Shown: positions 51,173 through 60,681, counted from the stretch's first letter. The stretch: DNA of 64,000 bases from Paraburkholderia acidipaludis NBRC 101816 (GCF_000684975.1 NZ_BAXZ01000003.1:434001-498000), one strand, 5' to 3'. Numbers and translations: made by a program. Notes: generated by a model from the letters alone, not told the origin.

Positions 51173-52363
51173 ATGTTTCCAGCTCATTCGTTCGCGCCAC
51201 TCACGATCCGAGGCCGCCGGCTTTTGCCAGTCGTACAGGGCGGCATGGGGGTCGGCATTTCGGCGCATCGCCTTGCGGGCAGCGTCGCCCGCGAAGGCGC
51301 GCTCGGCACCATCGCCAGCATCGATCTGCGCCACCATCACGCCGATCTGATCGAAGCATGCCGCGTCGATCCCGAACACGACACGCTCGCGCGCGCGAAC
51401 CTCACCGCGCTGGCCCGCGAGATTGCCGCGGCGCGCAAGCTGAGCGGCGGTAACGGCATGATTGCGGTCAATGTCATGAAAGCGGTCAGCGCTCACGCCG
51501 ACTATGTCCGCGTTGCCTGCGAGCAGGGTGCCGACGCGATCGTGATGGGCGCCGGCTTGCCCCTCGATCTGCCGGATCTCACGCAGGGCGTCGATATCGC
51601 GCTGGTCCCGATCCTTTCGGACGCGCGCGGCGTCGCGCTCGTGCTCAAGAAGTGGATGAAGAAAGGCCGCTTGCCGGATGCCATCGTCATCGAGCATCCG
51701 GCGCATGCGGGCGGCCACCTGGGGGTGACCGACATCGGCGACATGGGCAGCGAGCGCTTTTCGTTCGAGGCCATCTTCGCCGAACTCGAAGGCGTGTACG
51801 CGTCGCTCGGCATCAGCCGCGCAGACGTTCCGCTGATCGTGGCGGGCGGCGTCAACAGTCACGAGGCCGTGCGCAAGTGGCTCGAAGCCGGTGCGAACGG
51901 TGTCCAGGTGGGCACGCCGTTCGCCGTGACGGAGGAGGGCGACGCGCATCCCGACTTCAAGCGTGTGCTGGCCGACGCGAAGCCCGAGGACATCGTCGAA
52001 TTCGTGAGCGTAACGGGCTTGCCCGCGCGCGCGGTAACGACGCCGTGGCTAGAGCGCTATCTGCGCAACGAGTCGCGCGTGCGCGCGAAGATCGGCTCGC
52101 TCAAGCTGGCGTGCCCCACGGGGCTTGAATGCCTGTCGGTGTGCGGCCTGCGCGACGGCATCGAAAAATTCGGGCACTTCTGCATCGATACGCGTCTTGC
52201 CGCAGCGCTGCGCGGCGATATTGCGAATGGGCTCTTCTTTCGCGGCCGCGAAGCCCTGCCTTTCGGGAATGCGATCCGCAGCGTCAGGGATCTTCTGGAG
52301 CTGCTGCTGACCGGTGTGGCGCGGCCGGCAGTCGCGCACCGCGCGGCTTTTGCCTTGAGTTGA
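51173..52363 (+). CDS. Nitronate monooxygenase-like FMN protein
   Basis: About 396 residues of the NMO/2-nitropropane dioxygenase TIM-barrel family. It has V-Q-G-G-M-G-V-G-I near 22-30, the flavin-site A-H-A-G-G-H-L-G near 181-188, and V-A-G-G-V followed by A-N-G-V-Q-V-G-T. These enzymes oxidise propionate-3-nitronate or alkyl nitronates. Extra C-terminal cysteines (C-P-T-G, L-S-V-C-G) are a feature of a longer subgroup. The start is unsure: ATG at 51140 or 51173. I prefer 51173 because homologues begin near the flavin-binding strand. Confidence 0.83.
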   Translation: MFPAHSFAPLTIRGRRLLPVVQGGMGVGISAHRLAGSVAREGALGTIASIDLRHHHADLIEACRVDPEHDTLARANLTALAREIAAARKLSGGNGMIAVNVMKAVSAHADYVRVACEQGADAIVMGAGLPLDLPDLTQGVDIALVPILSDARGVALVLKKWMKKGRLPDAIVIEHPAHAGGHLGVTDIGDMGSERFSFEAIFAELEGVYASLGISRADVPLIVAGGVNSHEAVRKWLEAGANGVQVGTPFAVTEEGDAHPDFKRVLADAKPEDIVEFVSVTGLPARAVTTPWLERYLRNESRVRAKIGSLKLACPTGLECLSVCGLRDGIEKFGHFCIDTRLAAALRGDIANGLFFRGREALPFGNAIRSVRDLLELLLTGVARPAVAHRAAFALS

Positions 52364-52449
52364 CAGGCAGCAACGTCGCGATGGAACCTCAGACCGACGA
52401 TTCGCAGGTCTTACGAACTGCGGTTTGAGGTGCGCGGCTAACCAGAAAA

Positions 52450-52480
52450 GCGCCGGTTCCCTTCGGGCCGGCGTTTTCCT
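52450..52480 (+). terminator. Rho-independent terminator after nitronate monooxygenase
   Basis: The stem CGCCGG/CCGGCG (52451-52456 and 52468-52473) with an inner CCC-TTC-GGG helix, followed by TTTTCC. Confidence 0.75.
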
Positions 52481-52496
52481 TTATGGCGCAAGGCAA

Positions 52497-52700
52497 TCAG
52501 GCGCGGTCCTTGTGGAAGCGCATGGCGGTGCCCTCGCGCTCGATGCGCGTCCAGACCGCGCGCTTTTCCTCGTCGTTCATGAAGACCCAGTTGGAGACTT
52601 CCATGGCAGTACGGCCGCAGCCTTTGCAGATTTCGTCGAAGAGGGTCGAACACACGCCGATGCACGGGCTGTCGGGGAGGTCGTGGAGATTGGATGCCAT
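52497..52700 (-). CDS. DUF1289 family protein
   Basis: A 67-residue protein with the family's cysteine layout: S-P-C-I-G-V-C near 11-17 and C-K-G-C-G-R-T near 25-31, then W and R-A-V-W-T-R. The four cysteines probably bind a metal ion. The function is unknown. Length is normal for the family. It converges with the nitronate monooxygenase gene. Confidence 0.9.
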   Translation of the reverse strand: MASNLHDLPDSPCIGVCSTLFDEICKGCGRTAMEVSNWVFMNDEEKRAVWTRIEREGTAMRFHKDRA

Positions 52701-53015
52701 CGAGAGAGCCTTGGGGCGCGAGCGGCGGCCGATCGCGCCGTCCGCGGATAAAAACCTCGCTATGTTAACCGATCTGTTCGCCCCTCCCGGCGATCTTTCC
52801 CGTCATTCCGACAGACTTTCGCGTGAGGCGAGAGGGCACGGCGATGGAGTGGTCATGCAGATCGAATAAGCGACGCTCCCCCGCGTTGGCGAATTCGCAG
52901 GCGTTGTAAGGTTTTGTCAGGTAGGACGATCCGGTGCCCGGACTCTTGCCCTGGCCGCCCGGCGGCGGCCTGTGGCGGCAGGCGTCGCACGAAAACAGCA
53001 CGCACGGTTTTTTTG

Positions 53016-53044
53016 GTAGACACGCGCGCAGAACCGGCTAAAAT
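53016..53044 (+). promoter_or_regulatory. Possible promoter of the pot operon
   Basis: GTAGAC (53016-53021) and TAAAAT (53039-53044) are 17 bases apart, 182 bases ahead of potF. The 525-base gap 52701-53225 shows no gene. A T8 run at about 53106-53113 inside the presumed leader is noted without assignment. Confidence 0.35.
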
Positions 53045-53225
53045 TGCGCGCGATTTGTCGTCGGGCAACGTCGACCCGGTCTGTCCCGTTTGCGCGACAG
53101 GCTGGCGTTTTTTTTGTCGCCCGACATGATTGGTGGTAGGTTTCGGGAAGCTTGGGGGAGCCGCGCGGCGCGCGGCATGACACGAAGCAGGCGGCCGGCA
53201 GGGGCTGGCCAGGACGGAGAACGGA

Positions 53226-54326
53226 ATGAAGAAAAAGGTGGTGGCACGACTGGCCGCGCTGGTGCTCTGTGCAGCGCCGTGGGTGGCGTCGGTGGCGAAA
53301 GACACGCAACTGAACGTCTACAACTGGTCCGATTACATCGCCTCCGACACGATTCCGAACTTCACGAAGCAGACCGGCATCAAGGTCAAGTACGACAACT
53401 ACGACAGCGACGACACGCTGCAGGCCAAGCTCCTCGCGGGCAACTCGGGCTATGACATCGTCGTGCCGACCAGCAACTATGCGGGCAAGCAGATTGCCGC
53501 CGGCATCTTCGCGCCGCTCGACAAGTCGAAGCTCCCCAACCTCAAGTATCTCGATCCGCAACTGATGTCGCTGATCGCCGGCGCGGATCCGGGCAACAAG
53601 TTCGTGGTGCCCTGGGCCTACGGCACGACTGGCCTCGCGTACAACGTGACGAAGGCGCAGCAGTTGCTCGGCAAGGACGTGCCGCTCGACAGCTGGGACG
53701 TTCTCTTCAAGCCGGAAAACCTCTCGAAGCTGAAGGCCTGCGGCGTCTCCGTGCTCGACGCGCCGGACCAGATGTTCGCCGCCGCGCTGCACTATATCGG
53801 CAAGGATCCGATGTCGACGAACCCGGACGACTATCGCGCCGCGCTCACGATGATGAAGAAGATCCGGCCTTACATCACGCAGTTCAACTCGTCGGGCTAC
53901 ATCAATGACCTCGCGGGCGGCGACATCTGCTTTGCCTACGGCTGGTCGGGCGACGTCGTGATCGCCAAGCACCGCGCAATGGATGCGAAGAAGCCGTACA
54001 AGATCGAGTATTACATTCCGAAGGGCGGCGCGCCGATCTGGTTCGACGTGATGGCGATCCCGAAGGACGCGCCGGACAAGGAAGCCGCCCTCCAGTGGAT
54101 CAATTACATCGAGACGCCGCAGGTGCACGCCGCGATCACGAATGCCGTCTATTATCCGAGCGCCAACGCGGAAGCGCGCAAGTACGTGAACAAGGACATC
54201 GCGAACGACCCGGCCGTCTATCCGCCGCCCGAGGTCCTGAAGACGCTGTTCCTGCTCAAGCCGCTGCCGCCCGAGATCCAGCGCCTGCAGACGCGCCTGT
54301 GGACCGAGTTCAAGTCGGGACGCTAA
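53226..54326 (+). CDS. potF: Periplasmic putrescine/polyamine-binding protein
   Basis: A 366-residue binding protein with a signal peptide (M-K-K-K, hydrophobic to about 23). The PotD/PotF start of the mature domain is L-N-V-Y-N-W-S-D-Y-I near 29-38, followed by D-I-V-V-P-T-S near 77. The acidic and aromatic polyamine-binding residues typical of the family appear in this frame, for example Y-G-W-S-G-D. The following three genes complete a PotFGHI-type importer. GACGGAGAACGG precedes the start. Confidence 0.92.
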   Translation: MKKKVVARLAALVLCAAPWVASVAKDTQLNVYNWSDYIASDTIPNFTKQTGIKVKYDNYDSDDTLQAKLLAGNSGYDIVVPTSNYAGKQIAAGIFAPLDKSKLPNLKYLDPQLMSLIAGADPGNKFVVPWAYGTTGLAYNVTKAQQLLGKDVPLDSWDVLFKPENLSKLKACGVSVLDAPDQMFAAALHYIGKDPMSTNPDDYRAALTMMKKIRPYITQFNSSGYINDLAGGDICFAYGWSGDVVIAKHRAMDAKKPYKIEYYIPKGGAPIWFDVMAIPKDAPDKEAALQWINYIETPQVHAAITNAVYYPSANAEARKYVNKDIANDPAVYPPPEVLKTLFLLKPLPPEIQRLQTRLWTEFKSGR

Positions 54327-54357
54327 AGCAGGCGGCGCAGGACTGATGCATTACCCG

Positions 54358-54390
54358 AGCCCTCGGCAGGTTGCCGGGGGCTTTGTTCGT
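54358..54390 (+). terminator. Hairpin between potF and potG (attenuator)
   Basis: An 11-base stem (54358-54368 and 54372-54382) with a three-base loop and a weak TTTGTT tail. It would reduce downstream transcription and protect the potF mRNA end, as often seen after binding-protein genes. Confidence 0.65.
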
Positions 54391-54427
54391 CAACCCCGTC
54401 CATCGACCAGGCAGGGCAGAGAGAATC

Positions 54428-55588
54428 ATGAGTGACCAGTCGAGCGCACCGGCCGCTGCCGGCGTGCCGCCTTCGGGCTTTTCCGCGTCGGCCACCGCCG
54501 CAGACAACTTCGTGCAGGTGATCGACGTCGTCAAGAAGTTCGGCGAAACGGCGGCCGTCAAGGGCGTCAATTTGTCGGTCAAGAAAGGCGAGCTGTTCGC
54601 GCTGCTCGGCAGCTCGGGCTGCGGCAAGTCCACGCTGCTGCGCATGCTTGCCGGCCTCGAAACCGTCACGTCGGGCAAGATCCTGATCGACGGCGAGGAC
54701 CTCGCCACGTTGCCGCCGTATCGCCGGCCGGTCAACATGATGTTCCAGTCCTACGCGCTGTTTCCGCATATGACGGTCGAGTCGAACGTCGGCTTCGGGC
54801 TGCGTCAGGAAGGTGTCAAGAAGGCCGAACTGCAGGAACGCGTGGCCACGGCGCTCGAACTCGTGCAGATGTCGCGCTATGCGAAGCGCAAGCCGCACCA
54901 GCTCTCGGGCGGCCAGCAGCAGCGCGTCGCGCTCGCGCGCTCGCTCGTCAAGCGCCCGAAGCTGCTGCTGCTCGACGAGCCGATGTCGGCGCTCGACAAG
55001 CAGATTCGCCAGCGCACGCAGATCGAACTCGTCAACATTCTCGACAAGGTCGGCGTTACCTGCATCATGGTCACGCACGACCAGGAAGAGGCGATGACGA
55101 TGGCGAGCCGACTCGCCGTGATGAGCGAAGGCGAGATCATCCAGCTCGGCACGCCGAACGAGGTGTACGAGTATCCGAATACCCGTTTCTCGGCGGAATT
55201 CATCGGCTCGACCAATCTGTTCGACGGCACCGTCGTCGAGGACGAACCGGATCACGTCTATGTCGAGTCGTCGGACCTTTCCACGCGTCTTTACGTGAGC
55301 CACGGCATCAGCGGGCCGCTCGGCATGCCCGTCACGATCTCGGTGCGGCCGGAGCGCATCGCGCTCACGCGCAAGCCGCCCGAGGGCGCGTTCAACTGGG
55401 GCCACGGCGTGATCATGAACGTCGCGTACATGGGCGGCTACTCGCTCTATCACGTCAAGCTCGACTCGGGCAAGACCGTGGTCGCGAACGTCTCGAGCCT
55501 CGCGATCTCCGAGATCGAGTCGCCGGGGTGGGGCGACGAAGTGTATGTACGCTGGAGCGCGTCGGCCGGCGTGGTGCTGACGTCATGA
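54428..55588 (+). CDS. potG: Polyamine ABC transporter ATPase
   Basis: A 386-residue ATPase with Walker A G-S-S-G-C-G-K-S-T near 57-65, signature L-S-G-G-Q-Q-Q-R and Walker B L-L-L-L-D-E-P. A C-terminal TOBE regulatory domain follows (I-S-V-R-P-E-R-I near 302). It powers uptake of putrescine or a related polyamine. The stop overlaps the potH start (ATGA). The N terminus is about 25 residues longer than the core and Ala/Ser-rich. Confidence 0.93.
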   Translation: MSDQSSAPAAAGVPPSGFSASATAADNFVQVIDVVKKFGETAAVKGVNLSVKKGELFALLGSSGCGKSTLLRMLAGLETVTSGKILIDGEDLATLPPYRRPVNMMFQSYALFPHMTVESNVGFGLRQEGVKKAELQERVATALELVQMSRYAKRKPHQLSGGQQQRVALARSLVKRPKLLLLDEPMSALDKQIRQRTQIELVNILDKVGVTCIMVTHDQEEAMTMASRLAVMSEGEIIQLGTPNEVYEYPNTRFSAEFIGSTNLFDGTVVEDEPDHVYVESSDLSTRLYVSHGISGPLGMPVTISVRPERIALTRKPPEGAFNWGHGVIMNVAYMGGYSLYHVKLDSGKTVVANVSSLAISEIESPGWGDEVYVRWSASAGVVLTS

Positions 55589-56517
55589 ACGCGACGCTCA
55601 GAAAAATCGCGAACTGGCCCGCCCGGCGCTTCAATCTGACCGGCCGCACGGCCGTCGTGGCGGGGCCATTCTTCTGGCTCCTGCTGTTCTTCCTCGTGCC
55701 GTTCATCCTGGTCGTGAAGATCAGTTTCGCGGATCAGCAGCTCGGCATTCCGCCCTATACGGAACTCACGTCGTTTGCCGACGGCGTACTGCACGTCGCG
55801 CTCGACCTGTCGCACTACGCGTTCCTGTTCCAGGACAGCCTGTACTTCGCGACCTACGTGAATTCGGTGATGGTGGCGGCGATTTCCACGCTGCTGTGCC
55901 TGCTGATCGGCTATCCGATGGCGTATTACATCGCGCGCTCGAATCCCGCCACGCGCAATATCCTCATGATGGGGGTGATGCTGCCGTTCTGGACGTCGTT
56001 CCTGATCCGCGTGTACGCCTGGATCGGCATTCTCAAGAACAACGGACTGCTGAATAATTTCCTGATGTCGGTCGGGCTCATCCATACGCCCATCGAGCTC
56101 TATCACACGAACACGGCCGTTTATATCGGCATGGTCTATTCGTACCTGCCGTTTCTCGTGATGCCGCTTTACGCGCACCTCGTGAAGATGGACCTGACGC
56201 TGCTCGAAGCCGCCTACGACCTCGGCGCGAAGCCGTGGCGCGCGTTTCTCGAAATCACGCTGCCGCTCTCGAAGAACGGCGTGATCGCGGGCTGTCTGCT
56301 CGTGTTCATCCCGGCGGTGGGCGAGTACGTGATTCCGGAACTGCTGGGCGGCGCGAACACGCTGATGATCGGCCGCGTCATGTGGAACGAGTTCTTCGAC
56401 AATGCCGACTGGCCGATGGCCTCCGCCGTGACCTGCGCGATGGTGCTGCTCCTGCTCGTGCCGATGGCGCTGTTCCAGCACTACCAGGCGAAGGAACTGG
56501 AGGGCCGCGGACGATGA
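55585..56517 (+). CDS. potH: Polyamine ABC transporter permease 1
   Basis: A 310-residue permease with six helices. The cytoplasmic EAA loop is E-A-A-Y-D-L-G-A-K-P-W near 211-221, the contact for PotG. The start ATG at 55585 overlaps the potG stop, and its own stop overlaps potI, so G, H and I are translationally coupled. Confidence 0.93.
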   Translation: MNATLRKIANWPARRFNLTGRTAVVAGPFFWLLLFFLVPFILVVKISFADQQLGIPPYTELTSFADGVLHVALDLSHYAFLFQDSLYFATYVNSVMVAAISTLLCLLIGYPMAYYIARSNPATRNILMMGVMLPFWTSFLIRVYAWIGILKNNGLLNNFLMSVGLIHTPIELYHTNTAVYIGMVYSYLPFLVMPLYAHLVKMDLTLLEAAYDLGAKPWRAFLEITLPLSKNGVIAGCLLVFIPAVGEYVIPELLGGANTLMIGRVMWNEFFDNADWPMASAVTCAMVLLLLVPMALFQHYQAKELEGRGR

Positions 56518-57332
56518 AACCCAATCGCGTTCTGCAGTTCATCGCGCTGGGCCTGGGCTTTGCGTTCCTGTATATCCCGATCGTCAGCCTCGTTGTCTAC
56601 TCGTTCAACGAGTCGCAACTCGTGACGGTCTGGACGCGCTTCTCGACGAAGTGGTATCAGGCGCTCGCCACCGACGACGAGCTCATCAACGCGGCGTGGC
56701 TCTCGCTCAAGATCGGCCTGATGACGGCATTCGCCTCGGTCGTGATCGGCACGTGGGCGGGCTATGTGCTCGCGCGCATGGGGCGCTTTCGCGGTTTCAC
56801 GCTCTACACGGGCATGATCAACGCGCCGCTCGTGATTCCCGAAGTGATCCAGGGTATCTCGCTCCTGCTGCTCTTCGTGGAAATGGGCAAGCTCCTCGGC
56901 TGGCCCGCGGGGCGCGGCGTGTTCACGATCTGGATCGGCCACGTGATGCTGTGTATCTCGTACGTCGCGATCATCGTGCAGTCGCGCGTGAAGGACCTCA
57001 ATCCCTCGCTCGAAGAGGCAGCGCTCGATCTTGGCGCGACGCCGCTCAAGGTGTTCTTCGCGATTACGCTGCCGCTCATCTCGCAGGCGCTCGCCGCCGG
57101 CTGGCTGCTCTCGTTCACGCTCTCGATCGACGACCTCGTGCTTTCGGCGTTCCTCTCGGGCCCCGGCTCGACGACGCTGCCGCTCGTGGTGTTCTCGCGC
57201 GTGCGCCTTGGTCTGAATCCGGAGATGAACGCGCTCGCCACGCTGTTCATCGCGGTCGTGACGGTCGGCGTGATTCTCGGCAACTACTTCATGCAGCGCG
57301 CCGAGCGCAAGCGCATGGCGATGGCTGTCTGA
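56514..57332 (+). CDS. potI: Polyamine ABC transporter permease 2
   Basis: A 272-residue permease with six helices and the EAA loop E-E-A-A-L-D-L-G-A-T-P near 164-174. It forms the membrane channel with PotH. It is the last gene of the operon and is followed by a terminator at 57357. Confidence 0.93.
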   Translation: MKPNRVLQFIALGLGFAFLYIPIVSLVVYSFNESQLVTVWTRFSTKWYQALATDDELINAAWLSLKIGLMTAFASVVIGTWAGYVLARMGRFRGFTLYTGMINAPLVIPEVIQGISLLLLFVEMGKLLGWPAGRGVFTIWIGHVMLCISYVAIIVQSRVKDLNPSLEEAALDLGATPLKVFFAITLPLISQALAAGWLLSFTLSIDDLVLSAFLSGPGSTTLPLVVFSRVRLGLNPEMNALATLFIAVVTVGVILGNYFMQRAERKRMAMAV

Positions 57333-57356
57333 GCGCCGGCAGCTCCTGTGCCGTGA

Positions 57357-57396
57357 AACGGCGCGCGGGCAGTTTCTGCCGCGCGCCGTTTTCTTT
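57357..57396 (+). terminator. Rho-independent terminator after potI
   Basis: A GC-rich stem with arms about 57357-57372 and 57376-57390 (one bulged G) around a TTT loop, ending in GTTTTCTTT. Confidence 0.8.
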
Positions 57397-57414
57397 CGTT
57401 GTCCCGCATCCGCC

Positions 57415-58833
57415 TCAGAGCCGGTAGCCCATGCGCAAACCGCCCCAATGCCGGCCGTTGACGAAGATCGGCGCGGAGGCGTCCTTCATCAGCGCGAACT
57501 GGCCGCCGCCCATGTCGCGGCGGTAGGTCTGCAGGAGGAACGGCTTGGTATGCGAGCCGGCGCCGATGCCGGTGCGGTCGCCGAAAATACGCCGGTTGCG
57601 GCAGTGGGCGGCATTCCAGACCGGGTCATCACCCTGCGGCTGCGAAAATTTGCGGTTGTGCGTCGGGATGTAGCCGCGCGGATCGATCGCCACGCAAAAC
57701 GCCACGCGCTCGTCGAAGGCGAGCAGCGGCTCGATGATCGCCGGCAGCACGCGGTCGGTGAAGGCCGCAAAGCGCGTGATGTGCTGCTGCGGGCTGGTAT
57801 TCGGCACGGGCACATAGGTACTGTCGAAGAGGTCGGCTTCGCCGATGTCGCCACGCGCGAGGGCCGACTCGAACAGCTTGCCGACTTGCGAAGCCGCCCG
57901 CTGCACGGCGGTGATGAAGCGCGTGTCTTCGGTCTCGACGCCGGTTTCGGCGCTCAGTTCGATCAGCGTCTCCGAAACGTCGAGCAGGCGTCCCAACTGA
58001 TCCTTCGCCTGGGCGAAATTGCGGCTCGAATCTTCCACGCCATCCGCCATCTGTTGCACCTGCGCTTCGAGTCCGTCGCATTTCGCCTCGATCTCGCCGG
58101 TCAACTGGGCGATCTGGCCGGCGTGTTCGTCGAGCTGGGTGATCGCCGCGCCGGTGCTTCGCACGGCTTCGCCGATCGTGTGCGTGCCTTCGCGGACGCG
58201 ATGCGCGCGCCCGGTATTCGCCGCGCCTTCGACGATGAGCCGCTCGGTCTGCTGCGTGAGCTGGGCGAGCGTCTGTTCGATCTGCCCGGTGGCTTGCGCC
58301 GTCTTGGCGGAGAGATTTTTCACTTCGGCAGCCACGACGGCGAAGCTCTTGCCCGATTCTCCCGCGCGCGCGGCCTCGATGGCGGCATTCAGGGCGAGCA
58401 GTTGGGTCTGGCGCGCGATCAGCGAGATTTCTTCCGACACCTTCGAAACGTGCGCGAGGGCGGTCTTGAGCGCGCCGATCTGGCTTTCGATGACGGTGAC
58501 GCCTTCCACGAGACCGTGGATGTCGGCGAGCGACGCGTCGATGGTCTGCTGGGAGGATTGCACGGTGGCCGCCGTGCCGGTGCTGACCTCGCGCATCGCG
58601 CGGGCCGCGGCGGCGATCTGGTGATTGCCGGCCAGCGTATGCGCCGCCGACTCGCGCAGCGCGTGACACACGGCGGCCTGATGCTGGACGCGGGCCGCGA
58701 CTTCGTCGACGTGGCCGGACACGTCGCAAATCTCCATGCCGAGGCGGCCGGCATGCGCCGCGATATCGCCGATGATACCGGCCGACCTGCCCGCCCGGCC
58801 AGGGCCGCGCAGACGAAACCGCAAACGTGACAT
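57415..58833 (-). CDS. Soluble methyl-accepting chemotaxis-type receptor
   Basis: A 472-residue chemoreceptor without any membrane helix. The signalling hairpin has the conserved S-L-I-A-R-Q-T-Q-L-L-A-L-N-A-A-I-E-A near 136-153, inside a long coiled coil. The C-terminal part (about 330-472) is a sensory domain with G-Y-I-P-T-H-N near 385-391 and N-R-R-I-F-G-D near 410-416, seen in a group of cytoplasmic receptors. It probably senses an internal signal and talks to CheA. The ligand is unknown. No che genes are nearby. Confidence 0.85.
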   Translation of the reverse strand: MSRLRFRLRGPGRAGRSAGIIGDIAAHAGRLGMEICDVSGHVDEVAARVQHQAAVCHALRESAAHTLAGNHQIAAAARAMREVSTGTAATVQSSQQTIDASLADIHGLVEGVTVIESQIGALKTALAHVSKVSEEISLIARQTQLLALNAAIEAARAGESGKSFAVVAAEVKNLSAKTAQATGQIEQTLAQLTQQTERLIVEGAANTGRAHRVREGTHTIGEAVRSTGAAITQLDEHAGQIAQLTGEIEAKCDGLEAQVQQMADGVEDSSRNFAQAKDQLGRLLDVSETLIELSAETGVETEDTRFITAVQRAASQVGKLFESALARGDIGEADLFDSTYVPVPNTSPQQHITRFAAFTDRVLPAIIEPLLAFDERVAFCVAIDPRGYIPTHNRKFSQPQGDDPVWNAAHCRNRRIFGDRTGIGAGSHTKPFLLQTYRRDMGGGQFALMKDASAPIFVNGRHWGGLRMGYRL

Positions 58834-58999
58834 CGAATGTCTCCTTCCGATCGCACTGATCGTTCGGGCCCGGTCTGGTGTACGAACGCCGGGCTCTCAG
58901 AGCTATTAACGGCCAGTCATGTCGGGACTTGAGCGCGCGCCGGTGGCGGGCGCTATGATCGGGGAGCGCGGGCCGCAGGAGTTCCGCTGTGGGAGTCCG

Positions 59000-59128
59000 A
59001 TGATCGAACGCATGCTGAGCGAGGGCGCCGCCGCGTCGCTCTGGCAGCAGCTGGTGCTGCTGTGGGAACTGATTGTGATGGTTTGCCGCTTTCTGTGGGG
59101 GCTGCTGAGGCTGCTTGGGGGTGGGTAG
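59000..59128 (+). CDS. Possible small membrane protein
   Basis: A 42-residue open frame (M-I-E-R-M-L-S-E) with one strongly hydrophobic helix of about 25 residues (W-Q-Q-L-V-L-L-W-E-L onward), ending L-G-G-G. GGGAG lies six bases before the ATG. It sits alone in the 317-base gap between the chemoreceptor start and the monooxygenase end. It could be chance; no homology is claimed. Confidence 0.35.
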   Translation: MIERMLSEGAAASLWQQLVLLWELIVMVCRFLWGLLRLLGGG

Positions 59129-59150
59129 TGATACGGGGGATCCGCAATCG

Positions 59151-60632
59151 TCACCCGTCAAACTCATAATCGCTTTCGCGCACACGCCGAGTCCTGCGCC
59201 GGAAATCGAACGTGAAGCCCGGCCACAGCGACGTGTTCTTGCCGCCCCGGGTTTGATACCAGCTACGGCAACCCGATTGCCAGACGGTGCGCGCGAGCAT
59301 CTGCTGCAGTGTGTCGTTGAACGCGCGCTGGACCTCGGGCCGCACGCGCATCGTCCGCGCGCCGCGGCGTTGCAGTGCGCGGATGCAGTCGGCGATATAG
59401 CGCACCTGCGACTCGATCATGTAGATCATCGAGTTGTGCCCAAGCCCCGTGTTGGGACCGACGATCAGGAAGAGATTGGGAAAGCCCGCGACGCTCGCGC
59501 CAAGGTACGCCTGTGGCCCGTCGCGCCGCCACACTTCGCCGAGATTCGCGCCACCCACGCCGGTCACGCGAAAGGGCGCGTCGACGTCGTTGACCTGAAA
59601 GCCGGTGCCGCAGATGATCGCGTCGAGCTGGCGGTGCGTGCCGTCGGTCGTGACGATGCCGTCGGCGACCACTTCGCGGATCGCGTCGGTGACGAGTTCG
59701 ACGTTGGGCTGCGCAATCGCCGGGTAGTAGTCGGACGAGAGCAGCACGCGCTTGCAGCCGAGCAGATAGTCGGGCGCGAGCTTCGCGCGCAGGGCGGGGT
59801 CTTCGATCTTGCGCGCGAGATAGCCGCGTGCGAACTTCATGGGCGCTTCGAGCAGACGCAGATTGACGATGAAGCCGAGCGCCCGCGTTTCGTGCTGGCA
59901 GTACACGGCGGCGCGCGCCATGCGCTGCGCGAATGGCGCGCGGCGGTAGAGCGAGCGTTTGCGCTCGCCGATCGCGTGATCGCGGCGCGGCATGATCCAC
60001 GGCGCGGTGCGCTGGAACACCGCGAGCCGCGCGACGCGAGGCTGGATATGCGGCACGAACTGGATCGAGCTTGCGCCGGTGCCGATCACGCCCACGCGCT
60101 TGCCGTCGAGGTCGTAGCCGTGGTTCCAGCGCGCCGAATGAAAGAGCGTGCCCTCGAAACGCTCGAGTCCGGTGAGATCGGGCAGCGCAGGGCGCGAGAG
60201 CGCTCCGTTCGCGGCAATCAGCAAATCGGCCACGATGGTGCGCGTCGTGCCGTGCTGGTCGATCTCGATGCGCCAGACACCGTCCGCTTCGTCGAAGCGC
60301 GCGGCGCTCACGCGCGAACGATATTCGATGAAACGCTCGATGTCGTACTTGCGCGCACAGTGGCGCAGATAATCGAGAATCTCCCGCTGGGGCGCGAACG
60401 CACGCGTCCAGTTGGGGTTGGGCTCGAACGAAAATGAGTAGAGGTGCGAAGGAATATCGCAGGCGGCGCCCGGGTAGACGTTGTCGCGCCACGTACCGCC
60501 GAGATCCGCCGCCGCCTCGTAGAGCGTGAACGCGTCGATGCCCATGCGCCGCAGGCGGATCGCCATGCCGATTCCGGCAAAGCCGCTGCCGACGATGGCA
60601 ATACGCGGCGCCGCGTCAGCCTGAGAAGCCAT
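59151..60632 (-). CDS. Flavin-containing monooxygenase, Baeyer-Villiger type
   Basis: A 493-residue FAD- and NADPH-dependent oxygenase. The FAD loop is G-S-G-F-A-G near 15-20, the NADPH loop is G-T-G-A-S-S near 184-189, and the Baeyer-Villiger fingerprint F-E-G-x3-H-x3-W is at 159-169. The fingerprint ends in Asn170 rather than the usual Pro or Asp. It would convert ketones to esters or oxidise heteroatoms. The start at 60632 has AAGGAAA upstream; an in-frame ATG at 60662 lacks one. Confidence 0.87.
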   Translation of the reverse strand: MASQADAAPRIAIVGSGFAGIGMAIRLRRMGIDAFTLYEAAADLGGTWRDNVYPGAACDIPSHLYSFSFEPNPNWTRAFAPQREILDYLRHCARKYDIERFIEYRSRVSAARFDEADGVWRIEIDQHGTTRTIVADLLIAANGALSRPALPDLTGLERFEGTLFHSARWNHGYDLDGKRVGVIGTGASSIQFVPHIQPRVARLAVFQRTAPWIMPRRDHAIGERKRSLYRRAPFAQRMARAAVYCQHETRALGFIVNLRLLEAPMKFARGYLARKIEDPALRAKLAPDYLLGCKRVLLSSDYYPAIAQPNVELVTDAIREVVADGIVTTDGTHRQLDAIICGTGFQVNDVDAPFRVTGVGGANLGEVWRRDGPQAYLGASVAGFPNLFLIVGPNTGLGHNSMIYMIESQVRYIADCIRALQRRGARTMRVRPEVQRAFNDTLQQMLARTVWQSGCRSWYQTRGGKNTSLWPGFTFDFRRRTRRVRESDYEFDG

Positions 60633-60681
60633 GTGCCGTTTCCTTGCGAGGGCGGCGTGCATTGCGCGCCGCCCTCCGATG

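Noticed and set aside
53090..53120. The T8 run upstream of potF as a terminator
   Set aside because: The flanking GC arms do not form a convincing stem, and it falls inside the likely potF leader.
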